The position numbers and the translations under genes were made by a program. From CAYSCX01 sp964429575 (lineage in GTDB: Bacteria > Desulfobacterota > Binatia > Binatales > Binataceae), in assembly GCA_964429575.1 (NCBI GenBank), contig CAYSCX010000002.1, positions 62,001 through 126,000 on the forward strand: DNA of 64,000 bases, written 5' to 3'. The notes under the pieces are model-generated. The model was not told where the DNA came from. It made no database searches and was given only the letters and a program-made list of their open reading frames with translations. Positions 35,444 through 44,115 of this stretch are shown one piece after another. Within the stretch, counting starts at the first letter, position 1, and every line of letters starts with the position of its first letter.

Positions 35444-35862
35444 TCGTCGCCCTCGTCGGCAGCGTTATCGCTGTCGTCGCCACGCGGCGTCGGATTGTGT
35501 ACGAATTCGACGAGCGTGAAATTGCGGCGGAGCCCCGGACCATACACGACGTGCACCTCGACCTTGCGCACGTCCGGGAAAAGTTCAGATGGCACGACCG
35601 TCTTGTGCCATTTGTAGTTTCGGTATTGGCCGGGAAACAGCCGCTCGAAATCGCCGCGCGTTACCCCGACTGGCGGAAATTGCTCCAGCTCAACTTCCGT
35701 CATCAGCGCTTCGGCGAGCAGCGATGCCTGAGTTGTTTCCTGGCCAAGCAGCACGGTCTGGAGGCTTTGATTCTGAAGGCCGAGCAGGCCCGCCAGCGCG
35801 ATGCCCAGCACGGCGATCGCGAGCATCACCTCCAGGAGCGTGAATCCGCGGCGCACGCGCAT
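35440..35862 (-). CDS. gspI: Type II secretion system minor pseudopilin GspI
   Basis: A 140-residue minor pseudopilin: MRVRRG then FTLLEVMLAIAVLGIALAGLL, then QTTQASLLAEALMTEVE. The last 20 residues are acidic (GDDSDNAADEGDE), an unusual tail. It nucleates the pseudopilus tip with GspJ and GspK. It overlaps gspJ by 4 nt and follows gspH by 2 nt. Confidence 0.9.
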   Translation of the reverse strand: MRVRRGFTLLEVMLAIAVLGIALAGLLGLQNQSLQTVLLGQETTQASLLAEALMTEVELEQFPPVGVTRGDFERLFPGQYRNYKWHKTVVPSELFPDVRKVEVHVVYGPGLRRNFTLVEFVHNPTPRGDDSDNAADEGDE

Positions 35863-35864
35863 GA

Positions 35865-36452
35865 CTATTTCATCTCTCCCGCGTCGCGAATGTCGCCCTC
35901 CGCGATCGATACGCGTCCGGTAAGAGGATCGAAGAACAGCGTGTACACGTTCCCGCCGGCGTCGCTCAGGTGTACGAGGGTCGCGTCAACGTAGCCGCCC
36001 GGGTAGAACTGCGTCGCAGCCATGCCCCGCGCCACAGTCCCGATTCCTTCGACCGTCACATCGCGTACTTTTACGCCCGCCGGCATCAACACCGGTTCGG
36101 TCGCTGGGCTGTTGACCGGAACGAACTTGGGCTCCGGATCGTAGGGGTCGAGGCGGGCGACTTCGTATCCATTGCGCTTTGAATCGAGGTGAAAGATGAG
36201 CCGATAGACGGCCTTTTCGACCGCCGCCTTCTCGTACAGGAACCTCGCGCGCCCGGACAGCCGGCGCGCCTCGCTGCGAATCCGCGCGCCCGAAATCGCG
36301 GTAATGTTCGGCAGCGCGATCGTCATGATCAGACCCATGATGAACATCACGATGACCAGCTCCAGCAACGTGAAACCGCGCTCGAGGCGGCGTGCCGGAA
36401 ATCGCGTCGTGGGGCGCACGCCAGGGTGCAGCGGGGCCGGCGCGAGGTTCAT
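35865..36452 (-). CDS. gspH: Type II secretion system minor pseudopilin GspH
   Basis: A 195-residue GspH/FimT-type pseudopilin. The signal is preceded by about 25 residues (MNLAPAPLHPGVRPTTRFPARRLERG), longer than the usual short leader, then FTLLELVIVMFIMGLIMTIAL. A closer in-frame start was not found. The globular domain shows RSEARRLSGRARFLYEKAAVEK, typical of GspH. It lies 6 nt after gspG. Confidence 0.87.
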   Translation of the reverse strand: MNLAPAPLHPGVRPTTRFPARRLERGFTLLELVIVMFIMGLIMTIALPNITAISGARIRSEARRLSGRARFLYEKAAVEKAVYRLIFHLDSKRNGYEVARLDPYDPEPKFVPVNSPATEPVLMPAGVKVRDVTVEGIGTVARGMAATQFYPGGYVDATLVHLSDAGGNVYTLFFDPLTGRVSIAEGDIRDAGEMK

Positions 36453-36458
36453 GGCGCG

Positions 36459-36881
36459 CTAGAACTGGCTCCCGTCGATGTCGGCGTTCTTGCCCTCGCC
36501 GCCTTCCTGCCCGTCAGCGCCGTACGACTTGAGCACGTAAGTGTTTCCGTCGCTCTGGTACACGTACTCGTTGCCCCATGGGTCCGGCGGAATGCTCTGA
36601 AGGTATCCGCCGCGCGGATAGTTTGCCGGGACGCGGCCGCCCTGCGGCGGGACCATCAATGAGCGCAACCCTTGATCAGTCGCCGGAAAGTAACCGTTGT
36701 CGATGTAGAAAGCACTCACTGCCTGCTTGAGCGCACTAATGTCTGCCTGTGCCTTGGTTGCGCGCGCGCGATCGCTGACGCCGGTGACGTTTGGCACGAT
36801 GAGCAGCGCCAGCAAGCCGAGGATCAGGATAACCACCATCAGCTCGATGAGCGTGAAGCCGGCCGCATATCGTCGATTCAT
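36459..36881 (-). CDS. gspG: Type II secretion system major pseudopilin GspG
   Basis: A 140-residue major pseudopilin. The leader MNRRYAAG is followed by FTLIELMVVILILGLLALLIVPN with Glu5. The C-terminal region has TDQGLRSLMVPPQGG, YLQSIPPDPWGNEYVYQ and the calcium-site end EGGEGKNADIDGSQF, all GspG hallmarks. ATG 36881 is chosen because GGAGGT lies 7 nt upstream and the leader length is right; an earlier in-frame start would add five residues. Confidence 0.95.
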   Translation of the reverse strand: MNRRYAAGFTLIELMVVILILGLLALLIVPNVTGVSDRARATKAQADISALKQAVSAFYIDNGYFPATDQGLRSLMVPPQGGRVPANYPRGGYLQSIPPDPWGNEYVYQSDGNTYVLKSYGADGQEGGEGKNADIDGSQF

Positions 36882-36904
36882 CGGTGAAACCTCCACGCGT
36901 CGCG

Positions 36905-38128
36905 CTACTTCATGAGCTGGTTCAGCTGGAAGATCGGGAGCAGCACGGCGAGCATCATGAAGATGATAACCACCGCCATCATAATCGTCATTGCGGGTTC
37001 CAGCAGGGTGGTCACCTGGCTGAGCGAAAGGGCAACCTCGCGCTCATAGTTGTCCGCGACCCGCTCCAGCATATGCTCAAGTTCGCCAGAGCGCTCGCCC
37101 ACCTTGATCATTTCGATCAGGAGCGGCGGGAAAAGGCCGCTTTGTTGCAGGGTTTGCCCCATACCGTGGCCTTCGCGAATGCTCTCGCGGCTCTTCTGAA
37201 CTGCTTCGGCCAGGAGAGAGTTATTGACAACGCCCTTCACCGAATCGAGCGCGGGAAGCAATTGAACGCCGCTCGACAGCAGCGTCGCGAGCGTGCGTGC
37301 GAAGCGCGCGCAGATTATCCGTGTAATCGTCGTGCCGAGGTACGGCGCGCGCAGTACCATGCGGTCGTAGAAGTGGCGTCCGCGCGGAGTCGAGAACCCG
37401 AACAGTAGCGCCGCGACACCGCCGACGCCGAGAATCAAAAGCACCAGCCAGTACCCCGTGACGAAAGCGGCGAGCGCGATCAGAATCCGTGTCGCCAGCG
37501 GCAGCGCTACGCGCGTCGATTCAAAGATGGTCGCAACCTGCGGCACCACGTATCCCACCAGGAACGACATGATCGCCGCGCCCAACACCATCATGATCGC
37601 GGGGTAGGTGAGCGCGCCGCGGACCTTGGCCATGAACTCCGCCTGCCGCTCGCTGTATTCGGCGAGCCGGTCGAGCACCGTCTCGAGCGCGCCGGCATGC
37701 TCGCCCGCCCGCACCATTCCGATGTAGAGCTCCGAAAATACCTCCTTGTGGGCCGCAAGCGCATCGGCCAGCGATGATCCTTCGCGCACGCGCTCGCGAA
37801 TCTTCGAGAGCATCTGCTTGATCGCCGGACGAGTCGTCTGCTCGCCCAGCGCGCCCAGCGCATCGACCAACTGAACGCCCGCGCCGAGCAGCGAACTCAG
37901 CTGCCGGCTCATCAGCGACAGGTCCGACGCGGGCATGCCACGGCGTCGAAACGGCAGCCGCTCGCGCAGCGAGGTCGTCGGCGCGGCGCGGCTCTCTTCG
38001 GTCAGATCGGTCGGGAAGATTCCCTGCGTGCGAAGCTTGCCGCGGGCGGTCCGCGCATTATCCGCATCGACCACGCCCGCCACCGAGCGGCCATCCCCCG
38101 CAAGACCCCGATATGCAAAAACCGGCAT
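36905..38128 (-). CDS. gspF: Type II secretion system inner-membrane platform protein GspF
   Basis: A 407-residue polytopic protein with two repeats of a helical cytoplasmic domain, each followed by membrane helices. The N-terminus MPVFAYRGLAGDGRSVAGVVDAD and the repeat motifs SLADALAAHKEVFSELYIGMVRAGEHAG and GLFPPLLIEMIKVGERSGELEHML are diagnostic. It is the turning platform between GspE and the pseudopilus. It lies 27 nt downstream of gspE. Confidence 0.95.
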   Translation of the reverse strand: MPVFAYRGLAGDGRSVAGVVDADNARTARGKLRTQGIFPTDLTEESRAAPTTSLRERLPFRRRGMPASDLSLMSRQLSSLLGAGVQLVDALGALGEQTTRPAIKQMLSKIRERVREGSSLADALAAHKEVFSELYIGMVRAGEHAGALETVLDRLAEYSERQAEFMAKVRGALTYPAIMMVLGAAIMSFLVGYVVPQVATIFESTRVALPLATRILIALAAFVTGYWLVLLILGVGGVAALLFGFSTPRGRHFYDRMVLRAPYLGTTITRIICARFARTLATLLSSGVQLLPALDSVKGVVNNSLLAEAVQKSRESIREGHGMGQTLQQSGLFPPLLIEMIKVGERSGELEHMLERVADNYEREVALSLSQVTTLLEPAMTIMMAVVIIFMMLAVLLPIFQLNQLMK

Positions 38129-38155
38129 CGTCCGCGAAAAACCCGCGCCGAGGGT

Positions 38156-39871
38156 CTAATCGATGTCTTCCTGGGTGACGCGCAGGAGCTCTTCGATCGA
38201 AGTGGTGCCGTCGAGCACCCGGTCGGTTCCGTCCTGGCGGAGCAGCTTCATGCCCTTGGCGACGCAAGCGCGCCGCAACATCGATGCGTCCGCGCGCTGC
38301 ATCACGAGCGCGCGCACGTCGTCATCCATCATCATCAATTCTGAAATCGCCGTGCGTCCCTTGTACCCGCTGTTGCGGCAACTCTTGCAGCCGCGCGGGC
38401 GATAAATTTCCGAACTGACGTCGCCGGGCTTGAGACCGATTCGCGCCAACTCCGCCTCGGACGGCGTGTACGCTTCGCGGCACTCGGGACAGAGCTTTCG
38501 AATCAATCGCTGCGCGAGCGTCGCAAGGATCGACGACGAAACCAGAAATGGTTCGATTTCCATCTCGACCAGCCGCGTCACCGCGCCGAACGAGTCGTTG
38601 GTGTGCAGCGTTGAGAACACCAAGTGGCCGGTTAGCGCCGCTTGGATCGCAATCTCCGCGGTTTCGCCGTCACGGATCTCTCCGACCATGATCACGTCGG
38701 GATCCTGGCGAAGAATCGAGCGCAGCCCGGTCGCGAACGTCAATTCAATCTTTGGATTGACCTGCATCTGGCCGACGCCGTGCAGCTGATACTCGATCGG
38801 ATCTTCGATCGTGATGATGTTTTTTTCGGGCGAATTGATGCGGGTGAGGCACGCGTAGAGCGTCGTCGATTTGCCTGACCCAGTAGGCCCGGTCGCGAGA
38901 ATGATTCCGTGGCTTTGCCGGATGAGACGGTCGAGCTTGCGAAGCGTATCGCCTGCGAAACCCAGCCGATCCAAGGTCACGTCTACCAGCGCCTGTGCGC
39001 GATCGAGAAGGCGCAGCACGATTCGCTCGCCGAATGCGGTCGGGATGCTCGATACGCGGATGTCGATATCGCGGCCCGCGACGCGCAGCCGGATGCGTCC
39101 GTCCTGCGGGAGGCGCTTCTCCGCGATGTTGAGCCCCGCCATGATCTTCACTCGCGACGTAACCGCGGGCTGGATTCGCTGGGGCGGCGACAGCACGTCG
39201 TACATCATGCCGTCCACGCGAAACCGCACCATCAGTTCGCGCTCGAAAGGCTCGATGTGAATATCGCTCGCGCGGTCCTTGACCGCCTGCGACAGAAGCC
39301 CGTTCACCAATTTGATGATCGGCGCCGCGTCGTCGGATTCGAGGAGGTCGCGCGGCTCCTGCGCCAGCTCCGTCGCGACCACGTCCAACCGATCTTCCTC
39401 GAGGTCGATCATCAAGTCCTGCGCCGACGTCGTGGACGCACGATCGTATGCGCGGTTGATAGCCTCTGTGATCACTTCGGAGGGCGAGACCACCGCGCTG
39501 ACCGGCATGCCGAACAGCACCCGCAGATCGTCGAGCGGTTCGTAATTGGCGGGGTCGGCGATCGCTACTGTGATGGAACCGTTGTCAGTGCCGATTGGCA
39601 GCAGCTTGTTCTTCTTCGCGTAATTGATCGGGACCTTTGCGACCAACGTGGAGTCGAGCGCGTGCTCATCGATGTGCGCCTGGAATGGAAGCCGATACTC
39701 CTGGGCGAGCGCGCGGGCGAGCCGCTGCGGCTCGAGCGCCCCCATCTCGACCAGAACGTCCGCGATCTCCTGTCCGGGCTTGCGGCGCTGACGTGCGCGA
39801 TCCAAGTCCTGGGGAGTTACCCAGGACCGATCGAGCAGTATCGTTTCGAAGTTGCTGCGCGCGGTGGCCAT
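38156..39871 (-). CDS. gspE: Type II secretion system ATPase GspE
   Basis: A 571-residue hexameric ATPase. After an N-terminal MshEN-type domain come Walker A GPTGSGKSTTLYACL, the Asp box IITIEDPIEYQ, Walker B LRQDPDVIMVGEIRD, the His box GHLVFSTLHTND and the C-terminal four-cysteine zinc site (CPEC and CKSC), all expected for GspE. ATG 39871 is the first gene of the gsp run as seen here. Neither gspC nor gspD lies upstream, which is unusual for a complete cluster. Confidence 0.96.
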   Translation of the reverse strand: MATARSNFETILLDRSWVTPQDLDRARQRRKPGQEIADVLVEMGALEPQRLARALAQEYRLPFQAHIDEHALDSTLVAKVPINYAKKNKLLPIGTDNGSITVAIADPANYEPLDDLRVLFGMPVSAVVSPSEVITEAINRAYDRASTTSAQDLMIDLEEDRLDVVATELAQEPRDLLESDDAAPIIKLVNGLLSQAVKDRASDIHIEPFERELMVRFRVDGMMYDVLSPPQRIQPAVTSRVKIMAGLNIAEKRLPQDGRIRLRVAGRDIDIRVSSIPTAFGERIVLRLLDRAQALVDVTLDRLGFAGDTLRKLDRLIRQSHGIILATGPTGSGKSTTLYACLTRINSPEKNIITIEDPIEYQLHGVGQMQVNPKIELTFATGLRSILRQDPDVIMVGEIRDGETAEIAIQAALTGHLVFSTLHTNDSFGAVTRLVEMEIEPFLVSSSILATLAQRLIRKLCPECREAYTPSEAELARIGLKPGDVSSEIYRPRGCKSCRNSGYKGRTAISELMMMDDDVRALVMQRADASMLRRACVAKGMKLLRQDGTDRVLDGTTSIEELLRVTQEDID

Positions 39872-40031
39872 CGGTCAGTTTGCCCGTGACCTCGGCGGCG
39901 GTTGAGCGCCCTGAAAGCTGCAAGATGCGTCCACCAGCGCGAAGGCCACCCCGTGTTACCAGGCTGACCAATTAGACATTATGGCCGCGCCCGTGTTCAA
40001 GTGTGGACCCCGAAGCGCGGCTGATACTCGC

Positions 40032-40457
40032 CTAATACTTGGCTGATCCCTGTGATCCGCTGCTCCCCGCAATCCCGTAGGACAAGCTTCCGCCTTCCTT
40101 TTCAGGCACGACGTGCTCCGCTTCCCGCCAAGTGACCAGCTTGTTATCGACGAACTCCAAATCGACAAACGTTCCCCGATCCCCGCTGATCGCCGACGTA
40201 TAGAACACCCCCATTACGTCGTCGCTGTTCGGCTTGTAGGCGTAGCTCCAGATCTGCTGGCGATCATCGGGGTATTGCCGGATGTCGGGCTCGCCCCACT
40301 TGTTGCGCACCTCCACGGTGCTCTGACCGGCCTTCAAGGAGTCGGTCAGATAGCTCGCGCGGATGCGCGTACCTGCGTGGTAGAAAAGTCCGCATCCCGA
40401 TGCGAGCGCCGAAACTACCAGCAGCGTCGCGACAATCTTCAACGAACCGTTCAGCAT
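40032..40457 (-). CDS. BamE/SmpA-like outer-membrane lipoprotein
   Basis: A 141-residue lipoprotein. ATG 40457 gives a signal peptide MLNGSLKIVATLLVVSALASGC with the lipobox ASGC. The mature part has LKAGQSTVEVRNKWGEPDI and QIWSYAYKPN, the SmpA/OmlA (BamE) pattern of a short helix followed by a strand. BamE itself supports the outer-membrane protein assembly machine; other family members have different jobs. An upstream in-frame start (40517) would bury the signal. It is divergent from the next gene. Confidence 0.75.
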   Translation of the reverse strand: MLNGSLKIVATLLVVSALASGCGLFYHAGTRIRASYLTDSLKAGQSTVEVRNKWGEPDIRQYPDDRQQIWSYAYKPNSDDVMGVFYTSAISGDRGTFVDLEFVDNKLVTWREAEHVVPEKEGGSLSYGIAGSSGSQGSAKY

Positions 40458-40572
40458 CAACCGGATTCTCTGTTGCGCCGCTCGAACTGTCAACGCGCCG
40501 CCTTTCGGACGAGGCACCTGCGCGTCCTTCTATGCTATAGAGCAATTTGATCTCGGCCGCGGCGGAGGTGCG

Positions 40573-40806
40573 ATGGCTCGCAAGCTCAAGCTCGTCAAGG
40601 GCGCATCGCCCAGGGGAGCGCTGGTGTACGGGATGCGGATCTTCGAGCCTGGCTCGGTCGCCACGGTCGAGGACGCCCGCGTCAAACTCGCTGATGGCAG
40701 CGCCGGGCGCATCACCATGCACTTCATCGAGGGCACTCGCGCCCAGATCCGCCGCCAGCTCCTGCAAAGCATCGACGCGTTCTTTGAACTTTTCAACCAA
40801 GGGTAA
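40573..40806 (+). CDS. Small uncharacterised protein
   Basis: A 77-residue protein with a clear ribosome site (GGCGGAGGTGCG) before ATG 40573. It begins MARKLKLVKGASPRGALVYG and ends TRAQIRRQLLQSIDAFFELFNQG. It is a mixture of short strands and a C-terminal amphipathic helix, with no membrane segment or metal motif. It may form a unit with the crotonase gene 24 nt downstream. I do not recognise the family. Confidence 0.65.
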   Translation: MARKLKLVKGASPRGALVYGMRIFEPGSVATVEDARVKLADGSAGRITMHFIEGTRAQIRRQLLQSIDAFFELFNQG

Positions 40807-40830
40807 CTGCCCGGGGAGGAATTGCACGAC

Positions 40831-41610
40831 ATGGATCTCAAGTTCGTCAAATACGACAAGCGCGACCACATTGCGTACATCACCTTCAACCGGCCCGAAG
40901 TGATGAACGCGCTCCATCCGGCCTGCCACCCCGAGCTGGACCAAGTGTGGGACGACTTCGTGGCTGACAAGGCGATGTGGGTCGCGATCGTCACCGGCGC
41001 GGGCGACAAGGCGTTCTCCGCGGGCAACGATCTGCGCTGGACCGCCGAACATCGTGGCGAAACGATGATGCGGTCCAAGGGCGGCTTCGCCGGCATCACC
41101 TCCCGATACGATATCTACAAGCCCATCATCGCCGCCGTGAACGGCTATGCGCTCGGCGGCGGGTTCGAAATCGCGCTCGCCTGCGACATAATCATCGCGG
41201 CGGAGCATGCGCGATTCGGGTTGCCGGAACCGCGGGTGGGCTTGATGGCTGGGGCTGGCGGCGTGCATCGGCTTCCGCGCCACATCCCGCTCAAAATTGC
41301 GATGGGCATGATGCTCACCGCCAAACACATCAGCGCCGCGGAGGCGCACCGCTGGGGCATCGCCAATGAGGTGGTGGCGCTGAAGGACCTGATTCCCACC
41401 GCCGAGCGCTGGGCCAACGAAATAATGGAATGCTCGCCGCTGTCGGTGCAGGCGTCCAAGCAGGCTGCGATGGACGGACTCGGCGTGCCGGTCGTACAGG
41501 CACTCGAAAAGAGCTACGAGCTTCAGTCGCGGCTGTTCCGATCGAAGGATGCAGTCGAGGGGCCGCTCGCCTTCTCGCAAAAACGCAAGCCCAATTGGAC
41601 GGGTGAGTAG
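40831..41610 (+). CDS. Enoyl-CoA hydratase/isomerase, CaiD-like
   Basis: A 259-residue crotonase. FSAGNDLRWTAEHRG replaces the usual SAGADL, and GYALGGGFEIALACD and FGLPEPRVGLMAGAGGVHRLP carry both catalytic glutamates (GGFE and LPE). The LMAGAGGVHRLPRHIP stretch resembles crotonobetainyl-CoA hydratase (CaiD) and similar subgroups. ATG 40831 has GGGGAGGA upstream; an earlier TTG (40822) is too close to that site. The substrate is unknown. Confidence 0.88.
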   Translation: MDLKFVKYDKRDHIAYITFNRPEVMNALHPACHPELDQVWDDFVADKAMWVAIVTGAGDKAFSAGNDLRWTAEHRGETMMRSKGGFAGITSRYDIYKPIIAAVNGYALGGGFEIALACDIIIAAEHARFGLPEPRVGLMAGAGGVHRLPRHIPLKIAMGMMLTAKHISAAEAHRWGIANEVVALKDLIPTAERWANEIMECSPLSVQASKQAAMDGLGVPVVQALEKSYELQSRLFRSKDAVEGPLAFSQKRKPNWTGE

Positions 41611-41651
41611 GGCGCAAACTGGTAAACGAGTTCCAGACTGCCGAACGGGCG

Positions 41652-41834
41652 TTGATGCTGCTGTTCGCTGCCGCGACCAGCTTCGGCTGGCCGCCGGTCA
41701 CCACCGGCGCATTCTGGCTGCTCGCCAGTGTGTACGGGTTGGTCTCGGTGTTCTTCGATGACGAAGCGGTGCGCGGCACTCCCGGCATCGACGTTATCTA
41801 CGCGACTCGCGAGCAGCGCAAGAATCTTATCTAG
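41652..41834 (+). CDS. Small membrane protein
   Basis: A 60-residue frame with two hydrophobic stretches (MLLFAAATSFGWPPVT and GAFWLLASVYGLVSVFF) and a polar tail ending QRKNLI. Codon use is GC-rich at third positions. The frame is open upstream through VNEFQTAERA, so translation could begin at a CTG near 41620. It follows the crotonase stop closely and meets the dienelactone hydrolase gene tail to tail with a 4-nt overlap. Function unknown. Confidence 0.5.
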   Translation: MMLLFAAATSFGWPPVTTGAFWLLASVYGLVSVFFDDEAVRGTPGIDVIYATREQRKNLI

Positions 41835-42550
41835 CGCCCGAGGTGGCGGCCGAAGAACGTCTCGATTCGCTTCCAGCTATCATCTGCTGCTGCCGGATTA
41901 TATCCGATCTTCATCGGACCCCATGCCGCGACCGTTGCAAGCACGCCGGTATGCTTGCTCATGTAGCTGTGCCCGGCGTCTTCGTAAATCTTTACATCGT
42001 GCTCCACGCCCAGCTCGGTCAATAGAGTTTCGAGTCGAGTTCCCTGGTCGGCGAACATCCGGTCCTTTGCGCCATAGCCGCCAAGAACCGGACAGACGCC
42101 CTTGAGCTTGTCGGCGGTCTTGGGCACGTCGCCATAGAAAGTCGCCGCGACGCCGAGCGGCGCCTTCATCGCGTACATCAGTGCGAAGCCGCCACCCATG
42201 CAGAATCCGATGATGCCGATACGCGCCGCATCGACCTCCGGTTGGCGCTGCACAAACGCGCGCGCCGCAGCGAGGTCCGCGAAAGCCGTACCCTCGCCGC
42301 GCCGCAGCGTGGCAACTGTCCGCACGATGCAAACGATGCGCATCCCCGGTCCGTCGTACAGGTCGGGCGCAAGCGCGGCATATCCAAGGTCTGCGAACTT
42401 GGCGGTGATGCGGCGGATGTCGTCGTTCAGTCCGAAGATTTCGTGAATCACGATGACACCGGGATGCTTGGCGCCGTCTTGCGGAGCGGCGTAGGCTGCT
42501 CGCATCGGATGTCCATCAGCCGCCGGAAACGTCAGGTCACGCGTCAGCAT
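41831..42550 (-). CDS. Dienelactone hydrolase family protein
   Basis: A 239-residue alpha/beta hydrolase of the DLH family. Visible are VIVIHEIFGLNDDIR (conserved Glu of the active site), GIIGFCMGGGFALMYA (nucleophile Cys in GFCMGG), GGYGAKDRMF (acid Asp) and YEDAGHSYMSKH (His). The Cys-His-Asp triad is complete. DLH proteins open lactones in aromatic breakdown, though many paralogues have other substrates. The gene lies alone between two convergent or divergent units. Confidence 0.9.
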   Translation of the reverse strand: MLTRDLTFPAADGHPMRAAYAAPQDGAKHPGVIVIHEIFGLNDDIRRITAKFADLGYAALAPDLYDGPGMRIVCIVRTVATLRRGEGTAFADLAAARAFVQRQPEVDAARIGIIGFCMGGGFALMYAMKAPLGVAATFYGDVPKTADKLKGVCPVLGGYGAKDRMFADQGTRLETLLTELGVEHDVKIYEDAGHSYMSKHTGVLATVAAWGPMKIGYNPAAADDSWKRIETFFGRHLGR

Positions 42551-42621
42551 GCTTTACCCCCTGGCGCTCGGCGTATAGCACCGCGCGGCCTAGGGCGAAC
42601 AGCGCCGGCCCGACCGGCCGC

Positions 42622-43524
42622 TCAGATGATTTTGTTCAGCGGGTACTCGACGATCCCGACCGCACCCGCCTCGAGCAGCTTGGGAAACAACTCGCGCACC
42701 GTCGTCTCCGCAATCACCGTCTCGACCGCGACCCATTCCTTGCCCTTGAGCGTAGGCGACGGATAGAGCTGCGAAACCGTCGGCGCTGTGATCGAGGGCA
42801 GCAGCGCGATCACCTTCTCCAGGTTCTCTCGCGCGACGTTCATCTTGATGCCGACGCGCCCCTCAGCATCCAGCGCGCCCCGCATCAGCACCGCAACCTG
42901 TCGAATCTTCGCCTGCTTCCACTCATCGGCCCACGCGAGCTTGTTTGCGACCAGCACCGGGCTCGACGTAAGCAGCTCCTCGACGATTCGCAACCCGTTG
43001 GCGCGCAGCGACGACCCGGTCTCGGTCACCTCGACGATCGCATCCACCAGGCCGTCGGCAGCCTTCGCCTCGGTCGCTCCCCACGAAAACTCAACCGTCA
43101 CATCGATCTTGCGTTCGGCAAACACACGGCGCGTAAAGTTAACCATCTCGGTCGCGACCCGTTTGCCTTTGAGATCTTCAAGCCTCTTGATCGGCGAGTT
43201 GTCCGGTACAACGACCACCCAACGGGTGGGAACGAGAGAGACGCTCGAATACACGAATCGCGCGACCTCAACCAATTCGACATTGTTTTCGACAATCCAA
43301 TCACTCCCGGTGATTCCTGCGTCGAGCGATCCGTCCGCGATGTAACGCGGCATCTCCTGCGGCCGCAGCAACCGGCAGCTCAGCGCGGCATCATCGACGC
43401 TTGGCACGTATGCCCGGGATCCCACCGAGATGCGCCAGCCCGACTTGCGCATCAGCTCGAGGGTTTGATTCTCGAGGCTTCCTTTCGGCAGCCCGAACTT
43501 CAACACTTTGGGTGACTGGGCCAT
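42622..43524 (-). CDS. hisG: ATP phosphoribosyltransferase (long form)
   Basis: The first enzyme of histidine synthesis: joins ATP and PRPP. The 300 residues match HisG-L: KFGLPKGSLENQTLELMRKSGW at the start, GSLDAGITGSDWIVEN, the PRPP loop ADGLVDAIVEVTETGSSLRANGLR, and a C-terminal ACT-like regulatory domain (about residues 210-300) that gives histidine feedback. ATG 43524 (MAQSPKVLKF) was chosen since it lies downstream of the hisI stop; longer starts would overlap hisI. Confidence 0.94.
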   Translation of the reverse strand: MAQSPKVLKFGLPKGSLENQTLELMRKSGWRISVGSRAYVPSVDDAALSCRLLRPQEMPRYIADGSLDAGITGSDWIVENNVELVEVARFVYSSVSLVPTRWVVVVPDNSPIKRLEDLKGKRVATEMVNFTRRVFAERKIDVTVEFSWGATEAKAADGLVDAIVEVTETGSSLRANGLRIVEELLTSSPVLVANKLAWADEWKQAKIRQVAVLMRGALDAEGRVGIKMNVARENLEKVIALLPSITAPTVSQLYPSPTLKGKEWVAVETVIAETTVRELFPKLLEAGAVGIVEYPLNKII

Positions 43525-43567
43525 CAACTGATTTCCGGCCGGCGCTCCAGCTTGCGTTGCCTCGCCG

Positions 43568-43978
43568 TCATTTCTGATGTCCGTAGCCGGCGCCATATTT
43601 CGATGGATCCACCAGAGGCTGTTCGACCACCTTCCACTCACCAGCGGTCGCCTCGGTGTGGAAGCACGACGCGTATCCCTTGTGGCACGCCGCGCCGTCG
43701 CCGCCCTGCTCAACCATCAGGAGCAGCGTGTCGTTGTCGCAGTCGATTCTGATCTCGCGCACCGTCTGGAAGTTGCCGGACTCTTCGCCCTTGCGCCAGA
43801 GCTTGTTGCGCGAGCGTGAAAAATAACACGCCTTTCCCGTCGCGACCGTCTCGACAAACGCGTCGCGGTTCATGTAGGCGAGCATCAGCACACGGCCGCT
43901 GGCATGCTCCTGCGCGATCACCGGTATCACGCCGCCGTTCTTCTCGAAGTCGATTGCCGCCGCTGTTTGGTTGGCCAT
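43568..43978 (-). CDS. hisI: Phosphoribosyl-AMP cyclohydrolase
   Basis: The third enzyme of histidine synthesis. The 136 residues show IPVIAQEHASGRVLMLAYMN, ACYFSRSRNKLWRKGEESGN, the metal-binding DCDNDTLLLMVEQGG and ACHKGYASCF. No PR-ATP pyrophosphatase (HisE) domain is fused. ATG 43978 begins MANQTAA; the leader and first codons are duplicated upstream of the neighbouring GNAT gene. hisG follows after 43 nt. Confidence 0.95.
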   Translation of the reverse strand: MANQTAAAIDFEKNGGVIPVIAQEHASGRVLMLAYMNRDAFVETVATGKACYFSRSRNKLWRKGEESGNFQTVREIRIDCDNDTLLLMVEQGGDGAACHKGYASCFHTEATAGEWKVVEQPLVDPSKYGAGYGHQK

Positions 43979-44050
43979 AGCGCCTATTAGGTTGTCACGC
44001 GAAATTGCGAATCCAACAGTATTTGCCACGCCCCAGCATGATTCAACGCC
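43962..44050 (-). repeat. Direct repeat, copy at hisI: leader plus first codons
   Basis: This 89-nt stretch contains the hisI leader, ATG and its first five or so codons. It matches 44852-44940 in the same orientation at about 85 percent by eye, with no indel seen. Conserved blocks include TGTTGGATTCGCAA, TTCGCGTG, CAACCTAAT and ATGGCCA-CCAAACAG. Outside the GGCGTTGA boundary the two copies are unrelated. Confidence 0.88.
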
Positions 44051-44115
44051 CCCCTGCCTGTGGGTAGTGACGCAGTTTGAAATTTGCCGCACATAGAAAC
44101 CTGTTAGGTTGGGCA

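Noticed and set aside
39945..39990. Sequence resembling a tRNA D-arm (GGTCAGCCTGGTAACAC on the minus strand)
   Set aside because: No matching anticodon arm or T-arm (GGTTCRA-type loop) can be drawn at the right distance on either strand; at most it is a degraded tRNA piece.
40831..41610. Crotonase lacking a catalytic glutamate
   Set aside because: The suspected loss came from a wrong reference position. The catalytic pair is GGxE and xPE, and both are present in all three crotonases.
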